NCBI GenBank assembly: GCA_029555415.1
Contig: JAKPSI010000119.1
Coordinates: 124,001 to 188,000 of the forward strand
Reading direction: 5' to 3'
Origin: Bacteroidota bacterium
Lineage (GTDB): Bacteria; Bacteroidota; Bacteroidia; Chitinophagales; Chitinophagaceae
Length of the DNA stretch: 64,000 nt
In this document: piece by piece, positions 25,414 through 34,789 of the stretch
Layout: every line of letters begins with the position of its first letter
How positions within the stretch are numbered: position 1 is the stretch's first letter
Notes under the pieces: model-generated
The model's input: the letters and a program-made list of their open reading frames with translations, nothing else
Told to the model about the DNA's origin: nothing
The model's database searches: none
Translations under genes and position numbers: made by a program

Positions 25414-27858
25414 TCAGAAGGCCCGTGGGCCAGTAAGGATCTTCTCAAAATGGATCAGCTTTCCGGTGGCATCAAAGCCTTCTACCACGATCCTGAATTT
25501 CTTCGTGATATCATTATTATAGAAATCAAAACTGAACTTACGCGTATTCCCTTCTGTCAGGATCGCCGGGTTCCAGTATAATGTAGCACGATGGTCTGAT
25601 TCAACCACAGTTGATTTCTGTGCATAATCAGGCTGATACAGCTCTTTAACCACCGAAAAACCTTCCACTTCAAAGAACGGAAGGTCCGTACCCGTACTCA
25701 GTTCACGTCCCGCATCCGCACCTTTCTTCGTGAACACCGCGATGGTACCGCCGGAAGCCGATGTACCCGCTCCAAAGAATCCTGTTTCATAAAATTTGAT
25801 CAACGCGATATCCGTGACCATCAAACCCTGTACGGTGCTGGCATTGGAAATGGAATTGTCCAGATAGATCGTCACCGGCCAGGCCTGTCCGCCCTGGATA
25901 CTGAAATTCTTTTTGCTCACGAAACCACCATTGCTGTACTGCACCTGCGGAACATTCTGTCTTACGAAGTCCACCAGATTCTGATTCTTGTTCTTCGGGG
26001 GATCAGCAAGGAAATCAAATGAGGTCCTTGCCTCTTTGGTGAACGGTCCCTGCGCGTAACGTTTATCCGTACTCAGACTATCCTTCTTCTCACTGTCTTT
26101 TCCGCTGGTTGCCGTTGCAGGAGTTGAAGCAGCCAGTTCCTCCGGTGTTTTCAATTGCATGAACTGAGCAAAGGCCTGGTTATAAGCGGCCGGCTCTGCC
26201 TGCAGGTCCTGTTTCATATTACGCAGCTCCGCCGCACCGGGCGTTGTTTTTAACGCCGTTGTTTCCTGCGGAATGACCGTTACGGTCTGGGGCTTGCCCT
26301 TCGCGGTCATATACATATATGAAACCTTGTTCTTTCCGAAAAGCAACAGCGAGTCCAGATCGAAACGACCCTGGTCATCCACTTTCACTTCAAAATTGGC
26401 CGGTGTCTGGTTCGGTGCGGTAATGAATAATGTCAGCGTGCCGCCCTTCACCGGTGTCTTGTCCTTCGTATCCGTCACGGTTCCCGATACTTTCAGCAAT
26501 CCGGGGTCCTTTGTGGTAATGGGAGAAAATTCTCCTTTCGTTATTTTATCCCAACTGTATCTCGCCCAGCCATGCGTCATCATCAGCAGGTCGATCGGTC
26601 CTTTCACGGAATCAACCGGACTGCTGAAATACCAGTCGGGGTTATTGATATCCGTCGCCAGTTCATTGGTCAGCAGGAATCTGGAGAAGATCGTTTCTTT
26701 TCCGGGAACGGCGATATCCGCATCCGTTACAGATACGGAAATGCTGCGCTGCAATGAATCCGGGAAACTGATCTCGAATGTGTTCTTCCCTCTTTTATCG
26801 TTGCTGTACACCGGAGTAGCGAGACTGATATTGCTGCTGTAATTCTCATTGTTCACGTATGATAAACGCTGTGCCAGGGGAGCATTATTCTTACCCAGTA
26901 ATACGAACTGCAGGATCCCGGTCGGGAGGTTTTCGGTCATCAGGTGTCCGCGAACGGAAGGATAATCCTCAAACGTCACATCCGTTTCAAATACGATCAG
27001 CTTATGTTGTACCACGACCAGGTGCAGGTTCTCGAATTCCTTCTTGTCTTTTTCTGTACGTGCCAGCATGAACATCTTTCCGCCTTTCTCATCCATTACT
27101 TTGATGTTCACCCCGGAAGCTTTCACCTCCGGAAGCGGGAACCGTACCGGCTTTCCGCCGATCTCCACTTCCGCGAAATATTTATTACCGGCGATGGGTT
27201 TGAATTGTGTCCGCCCCATGCCGCCATACGTGGTCTTCAAAGATGAGATCATCGTGCCATCTTCCATTATGATATTGCCTTCCACGCTCGCGGGACTGCC
27301 ATTCGCATTGGTAGCCGTGAAAGCCACCGCGCAAACAACGCCATCGATCATATTACCGCTTTCCGGGAAGAACTGCATGCTGATCTGTGAACCGCCGGAT
27401 GGAGGATTCGATGCGCCGGATCTTACTTTGGGGTCAATGACCTTCACCGGCTGATGGAACAGGAATGATTCGCCGGCATTCAGCATCCAGGGTGTGAATG
27501 CGCGGATCATATAATTACCTGCGGCAAGACTGTCCGGTAAAGTAAGACTCCCCGTAACACTGGCACCACTCACCGGGAACATCTGCTCACTGAGCTGGGT
27601 ACCTCTTTTGTCGAATAACTGGATATAAAATCGGGTGCTGCCCAGATTCGGAAGAGTGTTCCCGAAAAGGTAGGCTTTGAAATGAATGGTCTCACCGATG
27701 ACATAAAAATCCTTGTCAAGATGCAGCTGCGCCTTCTCGTCCGGATACTGTTTGTTCAGTGTGGCCAGCGCTTCGTCCACGGTCTGTGCCCGGAGCATGG
27801 TCACTGGTTGTAAAAAAAGAAGGAGTCCGAGGCAGAATCGTACCGCTTTGCTTGACAT
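25414..27858 (-). CDS. Large secreted MG2/TonB-plug-like protein
   Basis: An 814-residue exported protein with a signal peptide (cleavage after MLRAQ, about residue 25). The first third looks like a macroglobulin MG2 domain (KDFYVIGETIHFKAYLF; SLAAGNYMIRAFTPWML). A second beta-sandwich region follows (VSGTVTDTKDKTPVKGG), then a linker rich in Thr/Ala/Lys (about residues 560-610) and a TonB plug-like segment (NFSIQGGQAWPVTIYLDN; GTIAVFTKKG). No barrel follows, so it is not a complete receptor. Members of this Bacteroidota-only type are uncharacterised; a role in surface protein handling is conceivable but not shown. Convergent with yceI. Confidence 0.75.
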   Translation of the reverse strand: MSSKAVRFCLGLLLFLQPVTMLRAQTVDEALATLNKQYPDEKAQLHLDKDFYVIGETIHFKAYLFGNTLPNLGSTRFYIQLFDKRGTQLSEQMFPVSGASVTGSLTLPDSLAAGNYMIRAFTPWMLNAGESFLFHQPVKVIDPKVRSGASNPPSGGSQISMQFFPESGNMIDGVVCAVAFTATNANGSPASVEGNIIMEDGTMISSLKTTYGGMGRTQFKPIAGNKYFAEVEIGGKPVRFPLPEVKASGVNIKVMDEKGGKMFMLARTEKDKKEFENLHLVVVQHKLIVFETDVTFEDYPSVRGHLMTENLPTGILQFVLLGKNNAPLAQRLSYVNNENYSSNISLATPVYSNDKRGKNTFEISFPDSLQRSISVSVTDADIAVPGKETIFSRFLLTNELATDINNPDWYFSSPVDSVKGPIDLLMMTHGWARYSWDKITKGEFSPITTKDPGLLKVSGTVTDTKDKTPVKGGTLTLFITAPNQTPANFEVKVDDQGRFDLDSLLLFGKNKVSYMYMTAKGKPQTVTVIPQETTALKTTPGAAELRNMKQDLQAEPAAYNQAFAQFMQLKTPEELAASTPATATSGKDSEKKDSLSTDKRYAQGPFTKEARTSFDFLADPPKNKNQNLVDFVRQNVPQVQYSNGGFVSKKNFSIQGGQAWPVTIYLDNSISNASTVQGLMVTDIALIKFYETGFFGAGTSASGGTIAVFTKKGADAGRELSTGTDLPFFEVEGFSVVKELYQPDYAQKSTVVESDHRATLYWNPAILTEGNTRKFSFDFYNNDITKKFRIVVEGFDATGKLIHFEKILTGPRAF

Positions 27859-28059
27859 AAGTGGAATTTTCAGTTAAAGTAAGTTAAACCGGGTTGCCGG
27901 CCTTTATGATTTTTATTACCGGCCATTTAGACGGATAAAGATACATTTTGCTTTCGCCCCGGAAAATGACTTCCCTCCAAAATCAGGAGGAAATAAACCC
28001 GGTCTTCCGTGAAATGACCATTTTTTCAGCGTCCCTATTTGTTAAATTGCAGTCCCGGC

Positions 28060-30105
28060 ATGGCATTCAAACTACATACCCCATTTCCCCCCGCAGGCGA
28101 TCAGCCGGATGCGATCAACCAGCTGACGGACGGCATCTTATCGGATGAAAGATACCAGACGTTGCTGGGCGTGACCGGTTCCGGTAAAACATTCACGATC
28201 GCCAATGTGATCCAGAATGTGCAGCGCCCTACATTGGTACTCACGCACAACAAGACCCTGGTGGCACAACTGTACGGCGAGTTCCGTCAGTTCTTTCCGG
28301 AAAATGCCGTTGAATATTTCGTGTCCTATTATGATTACTATCAGCCCGAGGCATACATGCCCGTGAGTGATGTATACATTGAAAAAGATCTCAGCATCAA
28401 TGACGAGCTGGATAAATTAAGGTTGCGTGCCACCTCCAGTTTACTGAGCGGACGCAGGGATATTATTGTCGTGGCTTCCGTCAGTTGTATCTATGGTATG
28501 GGTAACCCCACCGATTATGAGAACGGGATCATCCGGATCGAAAAAGGCCAATCCATTTCACGGCAGGGCTTTTTGCACGCGCTGGTCAATTCCCTGTACA
28601 CCCGCACCACCGGTGATTTCAACAGGGGCAGCTTCCGCGTAAAAGGTGATACGGTCGATATCAATCTTCCTTATGTTGACTACGGATACCGCATCACTTT
28701 CTTCGGGGATGAGATCGAAGAGATCGAAAGCATTGATGTGGTGAATTCCAAAAGGATCGCATTGATGGAGAACGCGGCCATTTTCCCCGCCAATCTATAT
28801 GTGGCGCCGAAGGACATCCTGCAGCAGGTCCTTTATGAAATACAGGATGAGGTGCAGGCACAGATCACTTATTTCAAGAATAACGGCAAGTACATCGAGG
28901 CGCAACGGCTGAGCGAACGCGTCAATTATGATATTGAAATGATCCGCGAGCTGGGTTATTGCAGCGGCATCGAGAACTATTCACGATTCTTCGACCGGCG
29001 GAAACCCGGCACCAGACCCTTCTGTTTGCTGGACTATTTCCCGAAGGATTTCCTGTGTGTGATCGATGAAAGTCACCAGACCATTCCGCAGGTGAGCGGC
29101 ATGTATGGCGGCGACCGCAGCCGGAAACTCATTCTGGTGGATTATGGCTTCCGCCTGCCATCCGCACTGGATAACCGTCCGCTCAATTTCCATGAATTCG
29201 AATCACTCGTGAACCAGACCATTTTCGTTTCCGCGACACCTGATGATTATGAACTGGAAAAATGCGGCGGGGTGGTGGTGGAACAGGTGGTTCGGCCTAC
29301 CGGACTGCTGGATCCCCCCATTGAAGTAAGGCCTTCCGTGAATCAGATCGATGACCTGCTGGATGAGATCGATAAACGCGTGAAGAAGAATGAAAGGACG
29401 CTGGTGACCACGCTGACCAAACGGATGGCGGAGGAAATGGACAAATACCTGCACCGCATCAACATCAAATCAAAATACATCCACAGTGAAGTGGATACGC
29501 TGGAACGTGTGGAGATCCTGCGGGAACTGCGGTTAGGTAAGATCGATGTGCTGGTGGGCGTGAACCTGCTGCGGGAAGGTCTGGACCTGCCGGAAGTTTC
29601 ACTGGTCGCGATCCTGGATGCGGATAAGGAAGGATTCCTGCGCAATGAAAAATCGCTGACACAGACCGCAGGCCGCGCCGCGCGGAATGTGGAAGGCAAG
29701 GTGATCTTCTATGCCGACAAGATGACCGACAGTATGCAAAAGACCATTGATGAAACGATCCGGAGAAGGGAAAAACAGATTGCATATAATATAGAACACG
29801 GCATCACGCCACGTACCATCATCAAATCCACACAAGATGTTTTTGCACAAACATCCGTGCTGGATATCAAAGGTTATAATCCGGACGATCCGAATGCCAT
29901 TGCACCGGAACAGGATATGATCACAAGAGCGGCTGAAGAACAGGAAACCTACAGCACCATACCGCAAGCGGAGAAAGCGATCAATAAGCTCAAAAAAGAA
30001 ATGGAAAAAGCCGCGCGGGACCTTGATTTCATGGAAGCGGCCAGGTTACGCGACCTGATGTTCGAACTGCAGGGACAATTGGAATCGCTCAAAGCAGGGA
30101 AGTAA
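28060..30105 (+). CDS. uvrB: Excinuclease ABC subunit B
   Basis: A 681-residue UvrB, the damage-verifying helicase-like subunit of nucleotide excision repair. Walker A is LGVTGSGKTFTIANV near residue 37; the beta-hairpin region FVSYYDYYQPEAYMP follows; DEFRRR-like superfamily motifs (CVIDESHQTIPQ; LREGLDLPEVS) are intact, and a C-terminal UVR motif (KAARDLDFMEAARLRD) contacts UvrC. I start at ATG 28060 (MAFKLH); an in-frame TTG at 28039 is less likely. No other uvr genes are linked, but recA and polA are within 5 kb on either side. Confidence 0.98.
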   Translation: MAFKLHTPFPPAGDQPDAINQLTDGILSDERYQTLLGVTGSGKTFTIANVIQNVQRPTLVLTHNKTLVAQLYGEFRQFFPENAVEYFVSYYDYYQPEAYMPVSDVYIEKDLSINDELDKLRLRATSSLLSGRRDIIVVASVSCIYGMGNPTDYENGIIRIEKGQSISRQGFLHALVNSLYTRTTGDFNRGSFRVKGDTVDINLPYVDYGYRITFFGDEIEEIESIDVVNSKRIALMENAAIFPANLYVAPKDILQQVLYEIQDEVQAQITYFKNNGKYIEAQRLSERVNYDIEMIRELGYCSGIENYSRFFDRRKPGTRPFCLLDYFPKDFLCVIDESHQTIPQVSGMYGGDRSRKLILVDYGFRLPSALDNRPLNFHEFESLVNQTIFVSATPDDYELEKCGGVVVEQVVRPTGLLDPPIEVRPSVNQIDDLLDEIDKRVKKNERTLVTTLTKRMAEEMDKYLHRINIKSKYIHSEVDTLERVEILRELRLGKIDVLVGVNLLREGLDLPEVSLVAILDADKEGFLRNEKSLTQTAGRAARNVEGKVIFYADKMTDSMQKTIDETIRRREKQIAYNIEHGITPRTIIKSTQDVFAQTSVLDIKGYNPDDPNAIAPEQDMITRAAEEQETYSTIPQAEKAINKLKKEMEKAARDLDFMEAARLRDLMFELQGQLESLKAGK

Positions 30106-30235
30106 TAGTACCGCTTGCCGGCTAAGTATTCCTGCTCATATTACAGACATTCTTTCCCGATTATTACATATATGCCATAACGATTCGTTTCTTGTTCATA
30201 CGAACGATCCGATCCTTTTTAAACCCCGACCCAAC

Positions 30236-30481
30236 ATGAAACGCCGCATCCGCAGGATGGTCAATTTTGTTGCCACGAACCTGCTCGTTTTTGCGATATA
30301 CCTCAATTTTTTTCATAAGGACCGGCATGAGCCCCGCCCTGCGGACTCCCTGAAACGGCCCGCCTTCGGTGATACCGATCAGAAAAAAGATGCGATCAGG
30401 GCACACCGGGAATCAAGCATACATTTAAAGGAACAAGCCGCACTGGCCGATCCTGTTCCTGATCCTGCCAACAAGTTTTAG
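30236..30481 (+). CDS. Small single-TM protein, tandem paralogue 1
   Basis: An 81-residue protein with a basic N-terminus (MKRRIRRMVN), one transmembrane helix (about residues 9-26, FVATNLLVFAIYLNFF), then HKD and a charged, Pro/Ala-rich tail. The first 28 residues closely match the neighbour at 30653 (shared pattern RR-x-R-x-x-VNF-x-A-x-NLL-x-FA-x-YLNF-x-HKD), while the tails differ in sequence and only share low complexity. This marks tandem duplication with tail divergence. No family recognised. The positive-inside rule puts the tail outside the cytoplasm. Confidence 0.65.
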   Translation: MKRRIRRMVNFVATNLLVFAIYLNFFHKDRHEPRPADSLKRPAFGDTDQKKDAIRAHRESSIHLKEQAALADPVPDPANKF

Positions 30482-30487
30482 CCCGCT

Positions 30488-30526
30488 TTGTCATACTTTT
30501 TTGACAATCACTCGTAGTTTTACGAG
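30488..30526 (+). promoter_or_regulatory. Paired inverted repeats upstream of the second small-protein gene
   Basis: TTGTCA (30488-30493) and TGACAA (30502-30507) form one inverted repeat; CTCGTA-GTTT-TACGAG (30511-30526) is a perfect 6-bp hairpin next to it. They lie between the two small-protein genes, just after the first one ends, and could be a terminator-like or operator structure. The 5' leader of the second gene would be over 100 nt long. Confidence 0.4.
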
Positions 30527-30652
30527 CGACATCAAAGTATTTGTGCCCGATTTTGAAAGATTACCCTTACGTACAATTGGAAGGGATCACAGGCGGAACT
30601 ATCTTGGACCCGGAAATAAAATCCAATCCGAGAAACCGAAAAATCCAATACT

Positions 30653-30913
30653 ATGCAAAGACGAGTCCGTAAAGTCGTAAACTTCTTCGCGTTCAACCTT
30701 CTGTTCTTCGCACTTTATCTCAACTTCATCCACAAGGATCCCGCAGGCTATTTACCTGACCCCGGCCAGGTAACCAAAAACCCTGCATTCAGCGGTACCC
30801 TGATCAGCAATGAACAGGCTCCCAAAGAAAATGAAGCAACAAGTGTTGCAAAGGGTGTTGCCGTAAACAGCGATATCAGAGATGGTAAAGCGTTGAAATT
30901 ATCGATCAACTAA
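30653..30913 (+). CDS. Small single-TM protein, tandem paralogue 2
   Basis: An 86-residue protein: basic MQRRVRKVVN, transmembrane helix (about residues 10-27, FFAFNLLFFALYLNF), HKD, then a Pro- and Asn-rich tail ending KALKLSIN. It is the paralogue of the gene at 30236. Its own long AT-rich leader (30527-30652) and the strong terminator after it (30934) show it is an independent small transcript. The conserved helix plus variable tail suggests the membrane segment is the functional part. No homologue family recognised by eye. Confidence 0.68.
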   Translation: MQRRVRKVVNFFAFNLLFFALYLNFIHKDPAGYLPDPGQVTKNPAFSGTLISNEQAPKENEATSVAKGVAVNSDIRDGKALKLSIN

Positions 30914-30933
30914 GTAAGCAGCATTAATATTCG

Positions 30934-30975
30934 ATCCCGGCTTCTGGCGGTACAGCCTGAACGCCGGGATTTTTT
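30934..30975 (+). terminator. Terminator after small-protein paralogue 2
   Basis: ATCCCGGC and GCCGGGAT form an 8-bp stem around a 21-base loop, followed by a run of T, 20 bases after the stop codon and just before the polA leader. Confidence 0.8.
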
Positions 30976-31032
30976 ATGCCCTTTCCTGACCAGCGGTTTG
31001 GGGAGGGGCCGGCTTCCGCTTACCTTAGTGGC

Positions 31033-33879
31033 ATGGCAAAAAAAGTATTCCTGCTCGACGCGCTGGCCCTTGTTTTCAGGGCTTACTACGCGCTGATCCG
31101 CAATCCGCGGCTCACTTCCAAAGGCAAAAACACCAACGCCCAGTTCGGTTTTACCAATGCACTGACCGACCTGATCAATAAACAACAACCCAGCCACATG
31201 GCCGTGTGTTTTGATACGCACGCCCCCACGGAAAGGCATATCGATTTTGAAGCTTACAAAGCCAACAGACAGGAAGCCCCCGAAGATATCCTGGCTGCCA
31301 TTCCGGATATCAAAAGGATCATTCGCGCTTTCAATATCCCCGTCGTGGAAATGGATGGCTATGAAGCCGATGATGTCATCGGTACCCTCAGTCAGCAAGC
31401 CGCCAAAGCCGGTTACGAAGTGTACATGGTCACGCCGGATAAGGACTACGGACAACTGGTGACCGACAAGATCAAGATCTACAAACCCGGCTACCAGGGC
31501 GGCGATGCCGAGATCCTGGGACCCGATGAAGTTTGTGCCAAATGGAATATCAAAAGTGTTTCACAGGTGATCGATATCCTCGGACTCATGGGCGATGCGG
31601 TCGATAATATCCCGGGTATCGCCGGTGTTGGAGAAAAAACCGCCGCCAAACTGCTGGCCGAATATGAAACCATCGAGAATGTGCTGGCCAATGCGGACAA
31701 GATCAAAGGCGCACTCGGAGAAAAAGTAAGAGCCGGAAAAGAGGCGGCCATCCTTTCCAAAAAACTGGCAACGATCATCACGCATGTACCGGTTGAATTC
31801 CATGAAGAGGATTTCAAACTGAAAGAGTGGAATAAAGAAGCACTGAAAGAAGTATTCGGGGACCTGGAATTCAGGACCCTCGGCAAACGTTTGCTGGGAG
31901 AGGATCCTGTGGCAACCACTTCAGAAAAACCGGCCGGCGGAAAAGAGATCCCGCAAGGGGTGCAGACCGACCTGTTCGGAAATATCATTGAACCGGAAAA
32001 GAAAGAGATCCCCAAAACTGAAACTGAAGGCAGTAACGGTGAAGGCATGACCGTTGATAAGAACATCAATAACACACCCCATCATTATACATCCGTTGAA
32101 GGCGACGCTGCCTTGAAGAAACTGGTGACAGAATTGAAAAAGTATGATGAGATCTGCTTTGATACAGAAACCACGGGCATCGATGCCAATGAAGCGGAGA
32201 TCGTCGGACTCAGCTTCGCCGTCAAACCCGGTGAAGCCTGGTATGTACCCTGCCCGGCCGACAAGGAAAAAACGATGACCGTCCTGGCGCATTTCTCCGG
32301 ACTGTTCGCGGATAAAAAGAAGACCTGGATCGGACAGAACATCAAATACGATATGCTCATCCTGAAATGGTACGGCATCGAGATCGCGGGTGACCTGTTC
32401 GATACGATGCTGGCGCATTACGTCATTGAACCCGACGGTAAAAGAAGCATGGACGACCTGAGCGCGAAATACCTCGGTTATGAACCCGTGCACATCGAAG
32501 AGCTGATCGGTAAAAAAGGAAAGAACCAGGGTACCATGCGTGATGTGGAACTGGAAAAGATCAAGGAATACGCATCAGAGGACGCAGACATCACCCTGCA
32601 ACTGAAAAAGATCTTCTTACCGCAGCTGAAAGAAAAGGAAGTGGAAAAAGTTTTTTACGAAGTGGAGAACCCGCTCGTGAAAGTGCTGGCCGCCATGGAA
32701 TATGAAGGCATCAAAGTGGATACGGAATTCCTGAATGATTATTCTAAACTACTCGAGAAGGATGCCAAGACCGCGGAAGAAAGTGTGTACAGTCAGGCCG
32801 GTGTTCGCTTCAACCTCGCGTCCCCCAAACAACTGGGAGAAGTGCTGTTCGATAAGCTGAAGCTGGACACATCCGCCAAAAAAACAAAAACAGGTCAATA
32901 CCAGACCGGTGAGGATGTATTGCTGAAACTGGCCGCCAAAGGGCATCAGATAGTGGATGATATACTCACCTTCCGCGAACTGACGAAACTGAAATCCACT
33001 TATGTGGACGCGTTGCCGTTGCTGATCAATTCCAAAACCGGTCGTGTGCATACTACCTACGGACAGGCGGTAGCGGTGACCGGACGCCTGGCCAGTAACA
33101 ACCCCAACCTGCAGAACATACCGGTGCGGACGGAAAGAGGGAAAGAGATCCGCAAGGCATTCATTCCGCGCGACAGTAAGCATATCTTATTATCGGCCGA
33201 CTATTCCCAGATCGAATTGCGCATCGTGGCCGCCATCAGTGGTGATACGAATATGTGCGCCGCCTTCACTAAAGGGACCGATATCCATACCGCTACCGCG
33301 GCCAAAGTATTCAATGTGGAGGAGAAGGATGTGACCAAGGAAATGCGTTACAAAGCCAAGAGTGTGAACTTCGGCATCATCTATGGTCAGGGTGCTTTTG
33401 GTTTGGCTGATAACCTCGGCATCTCCCGTTCGGAAGCGAAAGAGATCATCGATAATTACAAGAAAGAATTCCCGGGTATTCAGAAATACATGGATGATAC
33501 CATCAACTACGCGCGCGAACACGGTTATGTGCAAACGCTGATGGGGCGCAAGCGCTGGCTGCGGGATATCAACTCCGCCAATTTCACCGTTCGTGGTTTC
33601 GCGGAACGCAACGCCATCAACTCACCGATCCAGGGAACCGCTGCCGATATGATCAAACTGGCGATGCAGAAAGTACATGCAGCCATGAAAAAGGAAAAGA
33701 TGGAAAGCCGGATGATCCTGCAGGTGCATGATGAGTTGGTATTTGATGCATTGAAATCGGAAGTAAAGGAATTGAGACCCCTGATCCTGGAATGCATGCA
33801 ATCCGCATTACCGCTTCCGCATAAAGTTCCCGTGATCGCGGAATGCGGAGAAGGCAAGAACTGGCTGGAAGCGCATTGA
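31033..33879 (+). CDS. polA: DNA polymerase I
   Basis: A 948-residue polymerase I for Okazaki-fragment maturation and repair synthesis. N-terminal 5'-3' exonuclease domain (MAKKVFLLDALALVFRAYYA; helix-hairpin-helix in GDAVDNIPGIAGVGEKTA), then a 3'-5' exonuclease domain whose first motif is intact (ICFDTETTGID), and the family A polymerase domain with motif A LLSADYSQIELR, the O-helix region KAKSVNFGIIYGQGAFG and motif C LQVHDELVF. The ATG at 31033 is chosen over an upstream in-frame start at 30976. A linker of about 60 residues between the exonuclease domains is rich in Lys/Glu/Thr. Confidence 0.98.
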   Translation: MAKKVFLLDALALVFRAYYALIRNPRLTSKGKNTNAQFGFTNALTDLINKQQPSHMAVCFDTHAPTERHIDFEAYKANRQEAPEDILAAIPDIKRIIRAFNIPVVEMDGYEADDVIGTLSQQAAKAGYEVYMVTPDKDYGQLVTDKIKIYKPGYQGGDAEILGPDEVCAKWNIKSVSQVIDILGLMGDAVDNIPGIAGVGEKTAAKLLAEYETIENVLANADKIKGALGEKVRAGKEAAILSKKLATIITHVPVEFHEEDFKLKEWNKEALKEVFGDLEFRTLGKRLLGEDPVATTSEKPAGGKEIPQGVQTDLFGNIIEPEKKEIPKTETEGSNGEGMTVDKNINNTPHHYTSVEGDAALKKLVTELKKYDEICFDTETTGIDANEAEIVGLSFAVKPGEAWYVPCPADKEKTMTVLAHFSGLFADKKKTWIGQNIKYDMLILKWYGIEIAGDLFDTMLAHYVIEPDGKRSMDDLSAKYLGYEPVHIEELIGKKGKNQGTMRDVELEKIKEYASEDADITLQLKKIFLPQLKEKEVEKVFYEVENPLVKVLAAMEYEGIKVDTEFLNDYSKLLEKDAKTAEESVYSQAGVRFNLASPKQLGEVLFDKLKLDTSAKKTKTGQYQTGEDVLLKLAAKGHQIVDDILTFRELTKLKSTYVDALPLLINSKTGRVHTTYGQAVAVTGRLASNNPNLQNIPVRTERGKEIRKAFIPRDSKHILLSADYSQIELRIVAAISGDTNMCAAFTKGTDIHTATAAKVFNVEEKDVTKEMRYKAKSVNFGIIYGQGAFGLADNLGISRSEAKEIIDNYKKEFPGIQKYMDDTINYAREHGYVQTLMGRKRWLRDINSANFTVRGFAERNAINSPIQGTAADMIKLAMQKVHAAMKKEKMESRMILQVHDELVFDALKSEVKELRPLILECMQSALPLPHKVPVIAECGEGKNWLEAH

Positions 33880-33893
33880 TGAAATGCTGAATT

Positions 33894-34262
33894 TTATTTC
33901 TTCTTTTTAACGGGGCCCATGTTTCTCTTTTTGGAAACAGGGGCCTCTTCATTATACGATAAGGCCAGACCGATCCAAAAGGCAAGCTGGCGGCGGGTTC
34001 TGAGGTTATCAGGATCCACGAACACATATCCTTTCATCACTTTTCCGGTGAAGTCCATCGGCTCCGCATCATTCCGTTCCATGATCTCATCATAACGGTC
34101 AGGGTGGAAACGCACCATCAGTTTGTCTTTCGCCAGACCGACACACATCTTATCATTCACCATGAAGCAGATCCCTCCGAACATTTTTTTCTCTTCGGTG
34201 ATGTGATGGGTTTCCGCGATCATTTCCCGGATTCTGTCTGTAAGACCTTCAATGTTCGTCAT
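33894..34262 (-). CDS. TfoX/Sxy N-terminal domain protein
   Basis: A 122-residue protein with a TfoX-N domain: EEKKMFGGICFMVNDKMCVG and KDKLMVRFHPDRYDE are the family signature; the C-terminus is a Lys/Arg tail (SKKRNMGPVKKKK). In gamma-proteobacteria TfoX/Sxy activates competence genes, but stand-alone N-terminal-domain proteins in other phyla are uncharacterised, so the name does not imply competence here. It lies 3 bases downstream of the VOC gene at 34266 and is probably translationally coupled to it. Confidence 0.85.
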   Translation of the reverse strand: MTNIEGLTDRIREMIAETHHITEEKKMFGGICFMVNDKMCVGLAKDKLMVRFHPDRYDEIMERNDAEPMDFTGKVMKGYVFVDPDNLRTRRQLAFWIGLALSYNEEAPVSKKRNMGPVKKKK

Positions 34263-34265
34263 GGT

Positions 34266-34658
34266 CTATGATGATTGCATTCCTTCGGGAATATTATGCA
34301 ATGCGATACGGTTCCCTTCTGTATCCAGGAACAGCCCCATGAAACCGTATTCCGGTGAGATCTCTGTTTTAGGCATCAGGATCTTTCCGCCGGCCCCTTC
34401 CACTTTATCCAGTATCACCTGCAGGTCAGGGTTTCCGTTCAAATAGATCAGGGGACCATCCGTTGCGGAGGGCGTATGAGAAGTGCTTTCCATCAATGTA
34501 CCCCCTACGCTCATCCGGTCATCGGTCGGGAACATACGCATCCTGAACTGTGGTGTTTCCAGCGGGATCATTGTGAACCCGAAGATGGCTTCATAAAAAG
34601 TAGCGGCCCTGTCCATATCCTTTACCGGGATCTCGAACCAACTGATTGCATGTTTCAT
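34266..34658 (-). CDS. VOC family protein (glyoxalase-like)
   Basis: A 130-residue vicinal-oxygen-chelate fold protein: SWFEIPVKDMDRAATFYEAI at the N-terminus and GFMGLFLDTEGNRIALH at the C-terminus are the paired beta-alpha-beta modules. The enzymatic function (for example glyoxalase, dioxygenase or antibiotic resistance) cannot be assigned. It is the first gene of a two-gene operon with the TfoX-like gene. Confidence 0.88.
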   Translation of the reverse strand: MKHAISWFEIPVKDMDRAATFYEAIFGFTMIPLETPQFRMRMFPTDDRMSVGGTLMESTSHTPSATDGPLIYLNGNPDLQVILDKVEGAGGKILMPKTEISPEYGFMGLFLDTEGNRIALHNIPEGMQSS

Positions 34659-34718
34659 GGTAGCATGTTTTTACTAATATAACAAGCTTCTGAAGTATGA
34701 CCTTACCGTTCATACCAG

Positions 34719-34757
34719 AAAAAAAAAGCCCCGGTATCCCGATTGTTACATCGGGGC
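34719..34757 (-). terminator. Terminator of the Spy-like gene
   Basis: Reading the minus strand, GGCCCCGAT and ACCGGGGC pair around a short loop and are followed by nine T. It lies about 30 bases after the stop codon of the gene at 34790. Confidence 0.78.
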
Positions 34758-34789
34758 CGGGACTCACATCCGGTTCGGTGGATGAAAAA

